64,000 bases of DNA, taken from Sporolactobacillus shoreae. GTDB lineage: Bacteria; Bacillota; Bacilli; Bacillales; Sporolactobacillaceae. Made by a program: the position numbers and the translations under genes. The stretch is from the NCBI RefSeq assembly GCF_004684935.1, contig NZ_SRJD01000010.1, forward strand, positions 59,846 to 123,845, in the 5' to 3' direction. The notes under the pieces are model-generated. The model ran no database searches. It saw nothing but the letters and a program-made list of their open reading frames with translations, and was not told the DNA's origin. Below are positions 54,157 to 62,679 of this stretch, in pieces; the stretch's first letter is position 1, and each line of letters begins with the position of its first letter.

Positions 54157-54576
54157 TCATTTCCCGCGATGTTTCTGCTTAGCTTTTTCTTTTCTGAGCA
54201 AATAGCGTTCTCTGATCAGGGTTTCACGCTTGATTTTGGCGGCGTGTTTTAATTCCGCCTTGTGCGCATGGATGGCCTCCCTCATCACGTTTTGAGCCTT
54301 TGTTCCGATTCCCTTCTTTTTCAAGGCTTTTGCAGCCATGCGCTGCGCACGCTTTGGGCTCAACGGATGCCCGCTAAGAGATTCAGCAGCATCCACAGGT
54401 TTTGCTGTCCGGCTACGATCCAGGATCCGGGGCAACGGCCGCGAAACAAATGAAAGGATTTGCTGATTATTGGGTTCCGGACCAAAGATATGTCGGAATA
54501 CCTTTAGATTTTCATTGCATAACACTTCAATAATCCCGACCCAAAATTGCCCATCAAAATACACTGTTAGTTTCAA
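54157..54576 (-). CDS. yjdF: YjdF-family protein (DUF2992)
   Basis: 139 residues. The N-terminal LKLTVYFDGQFWVGIIE is the YjdF signature. The C-terminal half is very basic (KRAQRMAAKALKKKGIGTKAQ, RYLLRKEKAKQKHRGK), suggesting nucleic-acid contact. TTG start after GGAGGGACCG; the frame runs to 54660. In B. subtilis yjdF is preceded by a riboswitch responding to azaaromatic compounds, and a structured leader is present here. Confidence 0.9.
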   Translation of the reverse strand: MKLTVYFDGQFWVGIIEVLCNENLKVFRHIFGPEPNNQQILSFVSRPLPRILDRSRTAKPVDAAESLSGHPLSPKRAQRMAAKALKKKGIGTKAQNVMREAIHAHKAELKHAAKIKRETLIRERYLLRKEKAKQKHRGK

Positions 54577-54695
54577 AACGGTCCCTCCTCTGAAGTAATT
54601 GAATGGAATGACGGACATCCCGAGGAGGGAAGGATACTGGCATCGCTGTAACCGATGCATCCGGACTACCGACCGGATTGTGTTTTTTCATTCCA
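54577..54695 (-). ncRNA. Structured leader, candidate yjdF-motif riboswitch
   Basis: Read leftward the leader can form ATCCGG-N8-CCGGAT (54654-54673 region) and a GCATCG/CGATGC hairpin next to it, then CCTCCTCGGG and GAGGAGGG segments that can pair and could mask the ribosome site. Position before yjdF supports the known motif. I could not match its full consensus from memory. Confidence 0.6.
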
Positions 54696-54818
54696 CAGGA
54701 ACATTGAATCATGGATCGGGATGGTGTGTCAATCACGCATCAAATGTGTTTGGACTGGCTCTTTCGGGATAGCTGGTAGTTTACGTCTGCTAGGTAAAAG
54801 CGAAATTGTTGAATTTAA

Positions 54819-54834
54819 TTTGACATCAAAGTAT
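54819..54834. promoter_or_regulatory. Candidate MarR operator at its own gene
   Basis: TTTGACATCAAAGTAT (near-palindrome TTTGAYATCAAA) ends 10 bp before the MarR start codon. The inverted copy ATACTTTGATATCAAA lies before the next gene at 55451. Confidence 0.7.
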
Positions 54835-54843
54835 TATTGGATT

Positions 54844-55269
54844 ATGAAAACCGACAATACAATCCACCTAATTAGTAGAATACATGAGAAAGCAAATATA
54901 TTTCTGATTGGGAAACTGCGTGGGCTGGGAATGAACGAGCTAGCTCCTTCGCACGGTGATATTCTGGCCGCCTTGTTTAAACGAAACGAGGTGACGATGA
55001 CAGAGATAGCTACTCTGATTCACAGAGACCGGTCGACCGTCACTCAACTCGTCCGCAAACTTGAGCGCAAAGGTTACGTTTTTTCCAAAGAAAATGCTTC
55101 AGACCGCCGTTCAAGTTTCGTTTGCCTGACAGAAAAGGGGAAAAGCCTTGAACCATTCTTCAAACAGGTTACTAAAGACTTGTATACTAGGGCTTACTCA
55201 GGAATGACAGACGAAGAGATTAGCAGGTTTCAGCAGCTTGTCGGGAAAATTTATCATAACATGGACTAG
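54844..55269 (+). CDS. MarR-family transcriptional regulator
   Basis: 141 residues with the MarR winged helix: MTEIATLIHRDRSTVTQLVRKLERKGYV and SDRRSSFVCLTEKG. ATG 54844 has only a poor ribosome site, but upstream frame (to 54655) lacks any. Matching operators at its own start and at the downstream hydrolase gene suggest it controls both. Confidence 0.9.
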   Translation: MKTDNTIHLISRIHEKANIFLIGKLRGLGMNELAPSHGDILAALFKRNEVTMTEIATLIHRDRSTVTQLVRKLERKGYVFSKENASDRRSSFVCLTEKGKSLEPFFKQVTKDLYTRAYSGMTDEEISRFQQLVGKIYHNMD

Positions 55270-55311
55270 AATATTGAAGACATTTGGCTGGTGGAAATTG
55301 GATAACGAGTT

Positions 55312-55395
55312 GCACCGAATTGGAGAAAACTCGCACCGAAAACACGGAAAACCGCACCTAATCTGGCAAAAGTCGCACCGAAATTCTGTGACCCG
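55312..55395. repeat. 21-bp direct-repeat array, core GCACCGAA (4 units)
   Basis: Cores start at 55312, 55333, 55354 and 55375, exactly 21 bp apart; the other 13 bp vary. Lies between the MarR stop and the operator of the next gene. Confidence 0.9.
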
Positions 55396-55450
55396 CCTTG
55401 AAGAACTTCCACTGTATCGCATGATAGGAACACAGCTGTTTTTTGCATAA

Positions 55451-55466
55451 ATACTTTGATATCAAA
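55451..55466. promoter_or_regulatory. Candidate MarR operator at the hydrolase gene
   Basis: ATACTTTGATATCAAA contains the perfect palindrome TTTGATATCAAA (55455-55466). It shares 15 of 16 bases with the site at 54819-54834 in reverse orientation. Confidence 0.7.
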
Positions 55467-55487
55467 CTATAATTAGGAGGCCTTCAA

Positions 55488-56174
55488 ATGGAAATTCAGC
55501 GGGCAATCATCAGGTTAAAGACAGCAAATACACCGGCCATTGTTTTGACACCAGAAAATGAAGTAGGGACAGCCCTGGTCATCCATGGTTACGGCGGTTC
55601 TAAGGAGGAGCAGCTGGGGCTTGCGTTTCGAATAGCAGAAACCGGTTTGAAGACATTTGTCATTGATCTTCGCGGACACGGGGAGAATGCACTGGAGTTT
55701 GATGAAGCGGTCCTGTCTGATGTCCAGTCGATTGTCAGCTATTGCCGGTCTTTCGGCGGGAAGGTGATCGCAATCGGCCATTCACTGGGCGGACGTCTTG
55801 CCCTTATAAGCAATGCGGACGCTGCAATCGGCATTTCTCCCGCCATTTGCGAGACTTTTGGCGGGCAGACAAGAAAAAAGTTAGAGGAACTGAGACATTA
55901 TCGGGTGAATGAGCGTTCATCCGTCACACTTGAAAAAATGCTTTCCGCTTTTCCACAGCCTGTTTTTCCCAAGACTCACAAAAAATTCGTTCTGTTCGGC
56001 TCGCGGGATATTCCAGAAATTGTCGATTCGTGCAGGCAATTGGATACAGATAAAGCATTTGAAATAAAAAATGCCCTGCACAGTGACATCTTTACGCTTG
56101 ATACGACGGTTTCAATCATTGTGAGACTGATTGATAGTCTCTATAATAAAAAACATGAGACTTTAGGGAGCTGA
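55488..56174 (+). CDS. Alpha/beta hydrolase
   Basis: 228 residues with an oxyanion HGYGGS motif (about residue 34), the nucleophile elbow GHSLGG (Ser near residue 98) and a late HSD histidine. Substrate unknown. AGGAGG precedes the ATG. Likely repressed by the MarR protein through the 55451 site; 4 bp from the YczE-like gene downstream. Confidence 0.88.
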   Translation: MEIQRAIIRLKTANTPAIVLTPENEVGTALVIHGYGGSKEEQLGLAFRIAETGLKTFVIDLRGHGENALEFDEAVLSDVQSIVSYCRSFGGKVIAIGHSLGGRLALISNADAAIGISPAICETFGGQTRKKLEELRHYRVNERSSVTLEKMLSAFPQPVFPKTHKKFVLFGSRDIPEIVDSCRQLDTDKAFEIKNALHSDIFTLDTTVSIIVRLIDSLYNKKHETLGS

Positions 56175-56178
56175 GTTT

Positions 56179-56847
56179 TTGAAATTAATTGCAACATTGG
56201 GCAGACTGTTTCTTGGCTTGTTTCTGTTCGCGCTTGGCGCGGTATGTACTATAAACGCTCATCTGGGGCTGCAGCCGTGGGATGTGCTTCATCAGGGACT
56301 GGCACGGACTTTTCATATCACAATAGGAATGGGAAACATCCTGGTAGCTCTTCTGATTCTGATCATTAACCGGTTACTGGGTGAGAAAATTGGATTTGGC
56401 ACCATCTGTAATATGCTGTTCATCGGCATTTTCATGGATGTGCTGATGCTGAATCACTTAGTTCCGGTATATCATATGTTTGTTCTGCGGATTTTGATGG
56501 TGCTAGCCGGACTCGCGATTTTGAGTTTTGGAACTTACCTTTATCTGAGCGCGGGTCTCGGAACAGGACCGAGGGACGGACTGATGGTTGTTCTCGCGCG
56601 GAAAACGAAACGGTCTGTCCGCTTAATAAGAACACTGAATGAGGCGGTGGCACTGATCATCGGCTATTTTCTCGGCGGTTCCGTGGGTATCGGCACACTG
56701 ATCATGGTTTCACTGGTGGGCATCTTCGTACAGTTCACGTTCAAAATCTGTAAATTCGACGTAAAAAATGTGCATCACACCTATATCGATCGGGCGAAAG
56801 CGAAGCACGCGCTGGCCGTACTCTTTCATTCACAGAATATAAGTTGA
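56179..56847 (+). CDS. YczE/YyaS-type membrane protein
   Basis: 222 residues, five to six helices, with the family blocks HLGLQPWDVLHQGL, GIGTICNMLFIG-like (KIGFGTICNMLFIGIFMD) and GLGTGPRDGLMV. Function unknown; YczE affects lipopeptide synthase activation in B. subtilis. TTG start, probably co-transcribed with the hydrolase. Confidence 0.88.
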   Translation: MKLIATLGRLFLGLFLFALGAVCTINAHLGLQPWDVLHQGLARTFHITIGMGNILVALLILIINRLLGEKIGFGTICNMLFIGIFMDVLMLNHLVPVYHMFVLRILMVLAGLAILSFGTYLYLSAGLGTGPRDGLMVVLARKTKRSVRLIRTLNEAVALIIGYFLGGSVGIGTLIMVSLVGIFVQFTFKICKFDVKNVHHTYIDRAKAKHALAVLFHSQNIS

Positions 56848-56941
56848 AGAGAGAAATTGTTCGAAAATGGTCATGGAAAAAAACTCGCCGTTTATGTAAA
56901 AATGTTACAATAGTGAAAAAGAAGCCGGGGAGACAATCAGG

Positions 56942-57727
56942 ATGCCTTTTGACACGCACAACCATACTCAGTTTTCATTTGATTGCGAGATGCGGCTCGA
57001 AGACGCGCTCAGCAAAGCACAGGAGTCTCATCTGAATCTGATCATTACCGAGCACTGTGACCTGAACGAACGGCAGGAAGACGGGTCGTCGGTCGAATTT
57101 CCGATTGAGGAGTATTTTGCAAAGTATAAAGCGTACCGCGGGAATCATCTGCTGCTCGGAATAGAGCTCGGGCTGGACAACCGGGCAGCCTACATCGCTC
57201 GGAACCGCGCCATTGTTGAAAAGCATTCCTTTGATTTTGTCATTGGCTCAGTGCACAACATTCAGGACTATGATATTTGCAGCGATCAGGGAAAAAATTT
57301 TCTGCCGAAACCGGACTTTTTTGCTCATTATCTGATCTATGCTGAAAACACCATTAACAAAAATCCTTTTATCGATACGTTTGCCCACATTGATTATCCA
57401 TGCCGCTATCTTCAGTACAGAGACAATGTACTTCGTTACTCGGAATACTCGATTCTGCTCGATAACTTTCTTTCCGCGTTGATTCACCATGACATTTGTC
57501 TGGAGATCAATTTGCGGCTGATCGATCAGAAAGACTTCCGTGAGGGGCTGAACAGCATTGTCCGGCGCTATCGGGAACTGGGCGGAGAATATGTCACGAT
57601 CGGCGGAGACAACCATACTCCAGAAGCCATTGGAACGAAATTTCACCTGGGTGTCGAGATGGCGCGCGAAAATCATCTGATACCAGTCTACTTCAAAAAT
57701 AGAAAAAGAATCATCGACGATCTGTAA
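56942..57727 (+). CDS. PHP-domain phosphatase (histidinol-phosphatase HisJ-like)
   Basis: 261 residues with the PHP metal motifs: DTHNHTQFSFDCE, ITEHCDL, GIELGL, GSVHNI, FAHIDYP and GGDNHTPE. May be a HisJ-type histidinol-phosphatase or another phosphoesterase; no his genes are near. GGGGAGA precedes the ATG. Confidence 0.85.
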   Translation: MPFDTHNHTQFSFDCEMRLEDALSKAQESHLNLIITEHCDLNERQEDGSSVEFPIEEYFAKYKAYRGNHLLLGIELGLDNRAAYIARNRAIVEKHSFDFVIGSVHNIQDYDICSDQGKNFLPKPDFFAHYLIYAENTINKNPFIDTFAHIDYPCRYLQYRDNVLRYSEYSILLDNFLSALIHHDICLEINLRLIDQKDFREGLNSIVRRYRELGGEYVTIGGDNHTPEAIGTKFHLGVEMARENHLIPVYFKNRKRIIDDL

Positions 57728-57839
57728 AAACATCGTTCGCGTGAACGGATGTTCCAAAAAAGGGATAATGAATTTCAGATTCACTGGACGAATCAAATGG
57801 ACGGGCGTTGTCCCACAGATGAAGGGGGGTGAGGCATTC

Positions 57840-59129
57840 ATGACCGGATTTGAAAAATTGAATGAGGAAAAAGTTTTTAAAGATCCTGTGCACCGCTACA
57901 TTCACGTCCGTGACCGACTAATATGGGAACTGATCGGCACGCCGGAGTTTCAGCGGCTGCGGCGGATCCGCCAGCTCGGTACGACTTTCCTGACTTTCCA
58001 TGGCGCGGAACACAGCCGCTTCGGCCATTCGCTTGGTGTCTACGAAATTGCCAGGCGCGTGATCGATATTTTCAAAAGCAGGGGAGACTGGGATGATTCG
58101 GAAACGATGCTCTCACTGTGCGCGGCACTTCTCCACGATGTTGGGCATGGTCCTTTTTCCCACTCTTTCGAAAAAGTATTCGGCACCAATCACGAGCAGT
58201 TTACACAGAAAATCATTCTGGGGGACACGGAAATTCACCGCGTGCTTGCGCAGGTTTCGCCTGATTTTCCGAAAAAAGTGGCGGACGTCATTGGAAAAAC
58301 CTATGAAAACAGGCTGGTCGTCAGCCTGATTTCGAGCCAGATCGATGCCGACCGGATGGATTACCTTCTGCGTGATGCCTATTTTACAGGTGTCAGTTAC
58401 GGGCATTTTGATATGGAGCGAATCTGGCGTGTGATGAGGCCGGTTGGCGACCAGATTGTGTTCAAGTCGAGTGGCATGCACGCTGTTGAGGATTACATTA
58501 TGAGCCGATACCAAATGTACTGGCAAGTCTACTTCCATCCGGTCACACGCAGTGCGGAGGTTATTCTGACACAGATCCTTCATCGCGCGAAAAGGCTCTA
58601 TAATGAAGGGTTCAGTTTTAAAAATGTGCCGCTCCAGATGGTCAGCCTTTTTGAAGGGAAAATGTCGCTCAAGGATTATCTTCGACTGGACGAGTCGGTG
58701 ATTATGTATTACTTTCAAGTCTGGCAGGATGAGGAAGATGAGATATTGCGCGATCTCTGCAGCCGTTTTATGAACCGGCGCCTCTTTAAATATATGCAGC
58801 TCTCAAAGGATCAGCTCTACGCTGACGAGGAACTGTCCGGGGCGTTCCGCGAAGCGGGCATTGATCCGGAGTATTATCTGGAAGTCGACTCGTCGTCCGA
58901 CTGTCCATACGATTTTTACAGGCCCGGAGAGGAAGAGGAGCGGCGTCCGATCCAGCTGAAAATGCCAGACGGCAGCCTCCACGAACTTTCGCGGGAATCA
59001 GACGTTGTCGGCGCGATTACCGGAAAAAGGCGGACGGATCATAAATTGTACTTTCCAAAAGACATGGTACTAAGCCTGCCGGATGATTTACCGGCAAAGA
59101 AGAGGATCATCGAGCTGCTACACATTTAA
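57840..59129 (+). CDS. ywfO: HD-domain phosphohydrolase YwfO
   Basis: 429 residues, dGTPase-like. Metal ligands: His in FHGAEHSRFGHSLG (54-63) and HD at 99-100 in ALLHDVGHGPFSHSFE, and a later DADRMDYLLRDA. B. subtilis YwfO has matching length and is followed by ywgA, as here. The frame is open from 57741, but AGGGGGGTGAGG fits ATG 57840. Confidence 0.92.
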   Translation: MTGFEKLNEEKVFKDPVHRYIHVRDRLIWELIGTPEFQRLRRIRQLGTTFLTFHGAEHSRFGHSLGVYEIARRVIDIFKSRGDWDDSETMLSLCAALLHDVGHGPFSHSFEKVFGTNHEQFTQKIILGDTEIHRVLAQVSPDFPKKVADVIGKTYENRLVVSLISSQIDADRMDYLLRDAYFTGVSYGHFDMERIWRVMRPVGDQIVFKSSGMHAVEDYIMSRYQMYWQVYFHPVTRSAEVILTQILHRAKRLYNEGFSFKNVPLQMVSLFEGKMSLKDYLRLDESVIMYYFQVWQDEEDEILRDLCSRFMNRRLFKYMQLSKDQLYADEELSGAFREAGIDPEYYLEVDSSSDCPYDFYRPGEEEERRPIQLKMPDGSLHELSRESDVVGAITGKRRTDHKLYFPKDMVLSLPDDLPAKKRIIELLHI

Positions 59130-59168
59130 TCAGTCACTGAATGTTTTAGATGGGGGGATTTATCAATA

Positions 59169-59684
59169 ATGCTGGAAGATCATGCGAAGATTGCGGCAAT
59201 CATTAAGCAGGCAGGTGTCATCGCCGGCAGAAAAAAGCTGCAGAAAATGATCTATATTTTACAGACGATGGGTTTTCCGTTCCATGAGACCTTTCATTTT
59301 AATTTCTTCGGTCCGCATTCGGACGAACTGACGATGCAGCTGGAGGAGCTTTGCAATTTCGGCTTCCTTCTGGAGCATCCCGATGAAGAGAGTGACGGGA
59401 TCACTTACCGGTACAGGCTTTCGGAAGCGGGTGAAGGTTTTATTGGTCATTATAAAGAGATACTCCCAGATGTGAGAAACATGACTGAAAAACTGTCGGG
59501 GGAAAGCGCATCTTTTCTTGAACTCGTTTCGACACTGCTCTATTTTGATCAGATCCCTGGTGAGTCCGCGAACGAAAAGGTGCGGGCTTTGGACAGGCCT
59601 TTCAGTGATAAAGAGATCGGAAGAGCCAGAGTGTACATAGCTGACCTGCAGGCAGAACGGGCTGACTTATCGTTTTCAAAATAA
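59169..59684 (+). CDS. ywgA: YwgA family protein
   Basis: 171 residues, soluble, with ITGRKKLQKMIYILQ-like N-terminal block (IAGRKKLQKMIYILQTMGFP) and FFGPHSDELTMQLEELCNFGFL, a winged-helix-like pattern. Function unknown. 39 bp behind ywfO, conserved neighbour; probably one operon. GGGGGG precedes the ATG. Confidence 0.9.
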   Translation: MLEDHAKIAAIIKQAGVIAGRKKLQKMIYILQTMGFPFHETFHFNFFGPHSDELTMQLEELCNFGFLLEHPDEESDGITYRYRLSEAGEGFIGHYKEILPDVRNMTEKLSGESASFLELVSTLLYFDQIPGESANEKVRALDRPFSDKEIGRARVYIADLQAERADLSFSK

Positions 59685-59735
59685 CAAAGAGGGTTCAAAT
59701 AAACGTTTGTTTCATACAAAATTTTACGGATATAG

Positions 59736-60950
59736 CTACATACAGCGGTTGCCCGCGGTTCTCAGGTAAAAATCTTTCATTTGATTAGCCCAGAACATGC
59801 CGGCACCGTTTTTTTCTGTCGATTGGTGGGTGGTAATCCGCTCCGCGTAGCGCAGGTGCGGGTTCAGCCATCTGTCCTGAGCGTGGTCCAATGCTTTTGA
59901 ATAAGATTCGGGAAGCCTGTTCCGGAGGACGAAAGCGTGTAGCCGGTCAAACATCCGGTTCATGGCGCCAGCGAGTGTCTCGGAAACAGTCATCAGTGCC
60001 GCTTGATCAGACAGGCTGTCAGCTTCTTTCTGCGCCGTAACATCAAATGGGCTGCTTTCCTGCCGCGCTGCCCACATCACATAGAGATGCATCAGATAAA
60101 GGTCATCCGGATTGATGCCCGTGCGGAAAAAAGGATTGAGATCTGGAATGCGCAGCTCGATTCGGCTGGCATCCGGTTCAGAAGACAGATCTTCAAAACC
60201 AGGGCCTTTGATGCGGATGAGCTGGTACAGTTCACGCGGGCTCTCAATCTGGCCGTGTTCTACAGCTGAGCGGATGGATGCGATATAGGCTCGCAAAGTG
60301 GAATAATCGGGATAGACCGGGCGCGTGTTTTTATAACCGCGGGAACTTAGACGAATGGAACGGTAGCTGACGCCCTCCACGGTTTCGGGACTGGCTGCGA
60401 GAAGGTGTACCAGGAAAAAGCGTCCGCGCATCGTGTTTGCCGCCAGATTCAGATAAAAATGATTCCGATCGGCCGCATGATTCAACGAAAGTCCCATTTC
60501 CTCCCGGGGGAATGAAAAGTTGAAATGGATGCCACAGTACAATTGCTTAAGGCGCCCGTATTTGTTTGACAGATACGCGCGATAATCGTTTTTATCTTGC
60601 CCGGCAGGACCGAAGTCGGCGATCGGGATCTGTTCCTCGGCGGGGAGTCCGGTCGGAGGTGTGCTAAGGGGCCAAAGCAGCTCCGGGCTAATACCCTTAA
60701 AAACACTGCGTGTCAAGCGCTCCTCATGAATAAGCATTTGCGGAATGGAAAGGGCCACGGGAGTGACCAGCTCGATCTGGCTTTCCGAAAAATCGGTCGT
60801 GATTTCCGGATTAGTCAGTTTATCGCCAAACACGGTGGGATGCGGCGTCAGCGCCAGCGAACCGTCCGTGTTGACTCTCAAATTTTCTCGTTCCAGCCCG
60901 AATCGGCCGTGCGTTGTAATCGGTGCAAGACAACATTTTTCTTCTGACAT
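59736..60950 (-). CDS. gshA: Glutamate-cysteine ligase (GshA/GshF N-domain type), stand-alone
   Basis: 404 residues. FGLERENLRVN, TDFSESQIELVTP, LYCGIHFNFSF, and SRIELRIPDLNPF are hallmarks of the ligase domain that makes gamma-glutamylcysteine. Enterobacterial GshA is about 520 residues and fused GshF about 750 or more; this protein stops at 404 and no glutathione synthetase or ATP-grasp gene follows. A perfect dyad (60990-61006) upstream may be its operator. Most Bacillales use bacillithiol, so the gene is notable. Confidence 0.9.
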   Translation of the reverse strand: MSEEKCCLAPITTHGRFGLERENLRVNTDGSLALTPHPTVFGDKLTNPEITTDFSESQIELVTPVALSIPQMLIHEERLTRSVFKGISPELLWPLSTPPTGLPAEEQIPIADFGPAGQDKNDYRAYLSNKYGRLKQLYCGIHFNFSFPREEMGLSLNHAADRNHFYLNLAANTMRGRFFLVHLLAASPETVEGVSYRSIRLSSRGYKNTRPVYPDYSTLRAYIASIRSAVEHGQIESPRELYQLIRIKGPGFEDLSSEPDASRIELRIPDLNPFFRTGINPDDLYLMHLYVMWAARQESSPFDVTAQKEADSLSDQAALMTVSETLAGAMNRMFDRLHAFVLRNRLPESYSKALDHAQDRWLNPHLRYAERITTHQSTEKNGAGMFWANQMKDFYLRTAGNRCM

Positions 60951-60989
60951 CCGGCATAAACCCCCGAGCTAAGATTCCAAAGCTTAATA

Positions 60990-61006
60990 ATTAGTGATCC
61001 ACTAAT
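60990..61006. promoter_or_regulatory. Perfect 7-3-7 dyad upstream of gshA
   Basis: ATTAGTG-ATC-CACTAAT lies 40 bp before the gshA start codon. The form suits a TetR-type or similar dimeric repressor; no such regulator is in the window. Confidence 0.55.
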
Positions 61007-61066
61007 CTTGAGTCTATCGGAATGCGTGAGGGATTTCAATCAAATGGATTCCCTGCCCGTTGAGAT

Positions 61067-61111
61067 AAAAAAAGATGGATTTTTCCATTCTTCATGGAAA
61101 AAATCCACCTT
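61067..61111 (-). terminator. Terminator of the ydbC operon
   Basis: GATGGATTTTTCCAT pairs with ATGGAAAAAATCCAC (one mismatch or bulge), and leftward T7 follows. Confidence 0.88.
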
Positions 61112-61127
61112 TTATTATTTGACTGAA

Positions 61128-61355
61128 TTATTGCAGCTCCTCCATGTGGTTCAGCAATCGTTTCAGTGACTGGAGTTCTTCGAGCGACAGCGTGATACCC
61201 TTGCCCATTTTTTGCCCATCCGGTGCCCAGTCCCTGAGATCGTACTTTGGCGCGCGGCCATTCCAGCTGATTACGTTTAGCTGCTTTTCCCATCCCTTTG
61301 GAGACTGGGAAACTGTTCCTATATTTTTTACAATGTTATAGTCAATACCAGCCAT
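61128..61355 (-). CDS. ydbC: PC4/p15-like single-stranded DNA-binding protein YdbC
   Basis: 75 residues matching the YdbC/PC4 family: IDYNIVKNIGTVSQSPKGW, LNVISWNGRAPKYDLRDW and MGKGITLSLEEL. PC4-like proteins bind single-stranded DNA. AGGAGG fits ATG 61355; the frame extends to 61421 into the preceding gene. Confidence 0.92.
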   Translation of the reverse strand: MAGIDYNIVKNIGTVSQSPKGWEKQLNVISWNGRAPKYDLRDWAPDGQKMGKGITLSLEELQSLKRLLNHMEELQ

Positions 61356-61390
61356 ATCTATTACCTCCTGAAAATTTGCAGATATCCCGG

Positions 61391-61621
61391 TCAGGCCAGA
61401 ACAAAATGCTCGTGGAACCATGAATCGTTGGTCAGAATATCCCGGCTGTCAGCAATGATGTGTGGCTCCCCTTCTTCGTCCTGAGTGAGCAGATGCCCGT
61501 CCTCATCCTGTTCAGCCATATAAAGATTGTTCAGCTTGAAGAGAAGCCGATCCTCCAGCAGATCAAGCGCCGTGTCGCCCGTCTCCCCGTAAACACTTTT
61601 AATACATTTAATCAAAATCAT
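61391..61621 (-). CDS. Small acidic protein of unknown function
   Basis: 76 residues, acidic (AEQDEDGHLLTQDEEGEPH), no signal. GGGGGA precedes ATG 61621. It stands 35 bp before ydbC, likely co-transcribed. Family not recognised. Confidence 0.65.
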   Translation of the reverse strand: MILIKCIKSVYGETGDTALDLLEDRLLFKLNNLYMAEQDEDGHLLTQDEEGEPHIIADSRDILTNDSWFHEHFVLA

Positions 61622-61754
61622 CCGTAGAAAATCCCCCAGACAAGTTGCAAGCTACTTAAAGAATAATAGTTGCGGAGAGGTTTGGCAATGGGTAGAAATT
61701 TACCCCAGGGAAACGCAAAAAGTTTGGATGTTTGAGAAAGGAACGAGAGCCGGA

Positions 61755-61825
61755 ATTTAATCCGAACGTGAGAAGAGTTGCCTCGAATGGGGCGAAAGTT
61801 CCTCCGAAATTAAAAACTTTAACCA
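61755..61825. repeat. Degenerate 21-bp direct repeats, core YCCGAA (about 3 units)
   Basis: CGAA cores at 61763, 61784 and 61805 are 21 bp apart, with an extra copy GCACCGAAAT near 61876 out of register. It lies in the 486-bp gap between divergent genes. GCACCGAA is the core of the array at 55.3 kb. The rest of the gap (to 62107) shows nothing else I can support. Confidence 0.6.
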
Positions 61826-62107
61826 AGTCAGTGAAATTTACCTTTGAATACAGCAGAAATCAAAATTCAGAAGGCGCACCGAAATCAGCCAGCGACTCCT
61901 TTTCACTGGGTCTCTCCATCACCCGGTTTTTTAGGATGCCTCGCTTGTGATAGCAAAATCTTCCTCAAATGCATGTTTCTTAAAATTTTTAATTCCGGAT
62001 TACAGTCTCTGTCAATTAAAAATCGGAGCATGGATGACTCCGCTTATGATAAAATAATACTATCTTGAATTGTGAGATGAATCACTTTTCTGAGAGGATG
62101 AGCGCTT

Positions 62108-62638
62108 TTGGATATTTTTCATCAAGATGGGAAAAAATCGGGATTTAATATTATAAAAGGCGACGCGACGAAAGGGCATGGCGGTTTCGGCGCGGGGTTG
62201 GTTAATTTGGATAATATGTCGCCGGTCATAATTGATGTGGAGGCGGGCACGGCTGAAGTTGATGTAGGTGCACTCCATGCGCGCAGCGATATCGAGCGGC
62301 GCATCCGTTTTTCCAAAGACAAAGCCGATCTCCAGGGCGGCGGAAAAAAATACTGGCTGGTCTGGGTGAATACGGAAATCACAAAGGAAGGGACGCATTA
62401 CGCCGGGGCTGCTGCCGCTGAAATGATCATCAATCGCCCAATCAAACGAGGCTACAAGGTCCTCGCGGATCATGTCACGAAAATGGAGAAAGCGCTGAAG
62501 GGACAGGTGGCTCTGGACGAAATGGATAAGCCGTCGAAAAAAGTACTCCGTAATTTTCTCGAACAGACTGATCCCGGGCAGTGGGAGCGGGCGAATCCGG
62601 AGCTGAAGGAAAAGCTGAACCTGGAACAAATTTTGTGA
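62108..62638 (+). CDS. ywhD: YwhD family protein
   Basis: 176 residues with the YwhD blocks GHGGFGAGLVNLDNMSPVII, GALHARSDIERRI, KYWLVWVNTEI and HYAGAAAAEMIIN. Function unknown. TTG start with GAGAGGATG upstream. Its own terminator follows. Confidence 0.9.
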   Translation: MDIFHQDGKKSGFNIIKGDATKGHGGFGAGLVNLDNMSPVIIDVEAGTAEVDVGALHARSDIERRIRFSKDKADLQGGGKKYWLVWVNTEITKEGTHYAGAAAAEMIINRPIKRGYKVLADHVTKMEKALKGQVALDEMDKPSKKVLRNFLEQTDPGQWERANPELKEKLNLEQIL

Positions 62639-62668
62639 AAAGGGCGGATCATTTCATCCGCCTTTTTT
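62636..62668 (+). terminator. Terminator of ywhD
   Basis: AAGGGCGGAT pairs with ATCCGCCTTT, followed by T6; overlaps the stop codon and can also serve the convergent gene. Confidence 0.9.
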
Positions 62669-62679
62669 GCCGCCTTCAT

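Noticed and set aside
55468..55473. TATAAT as -10 of the hydrolase gene
   Set aside because: Transcription would start in or after the AGGAGG site (55475-55480), and the -35 spacing is 19 bp.
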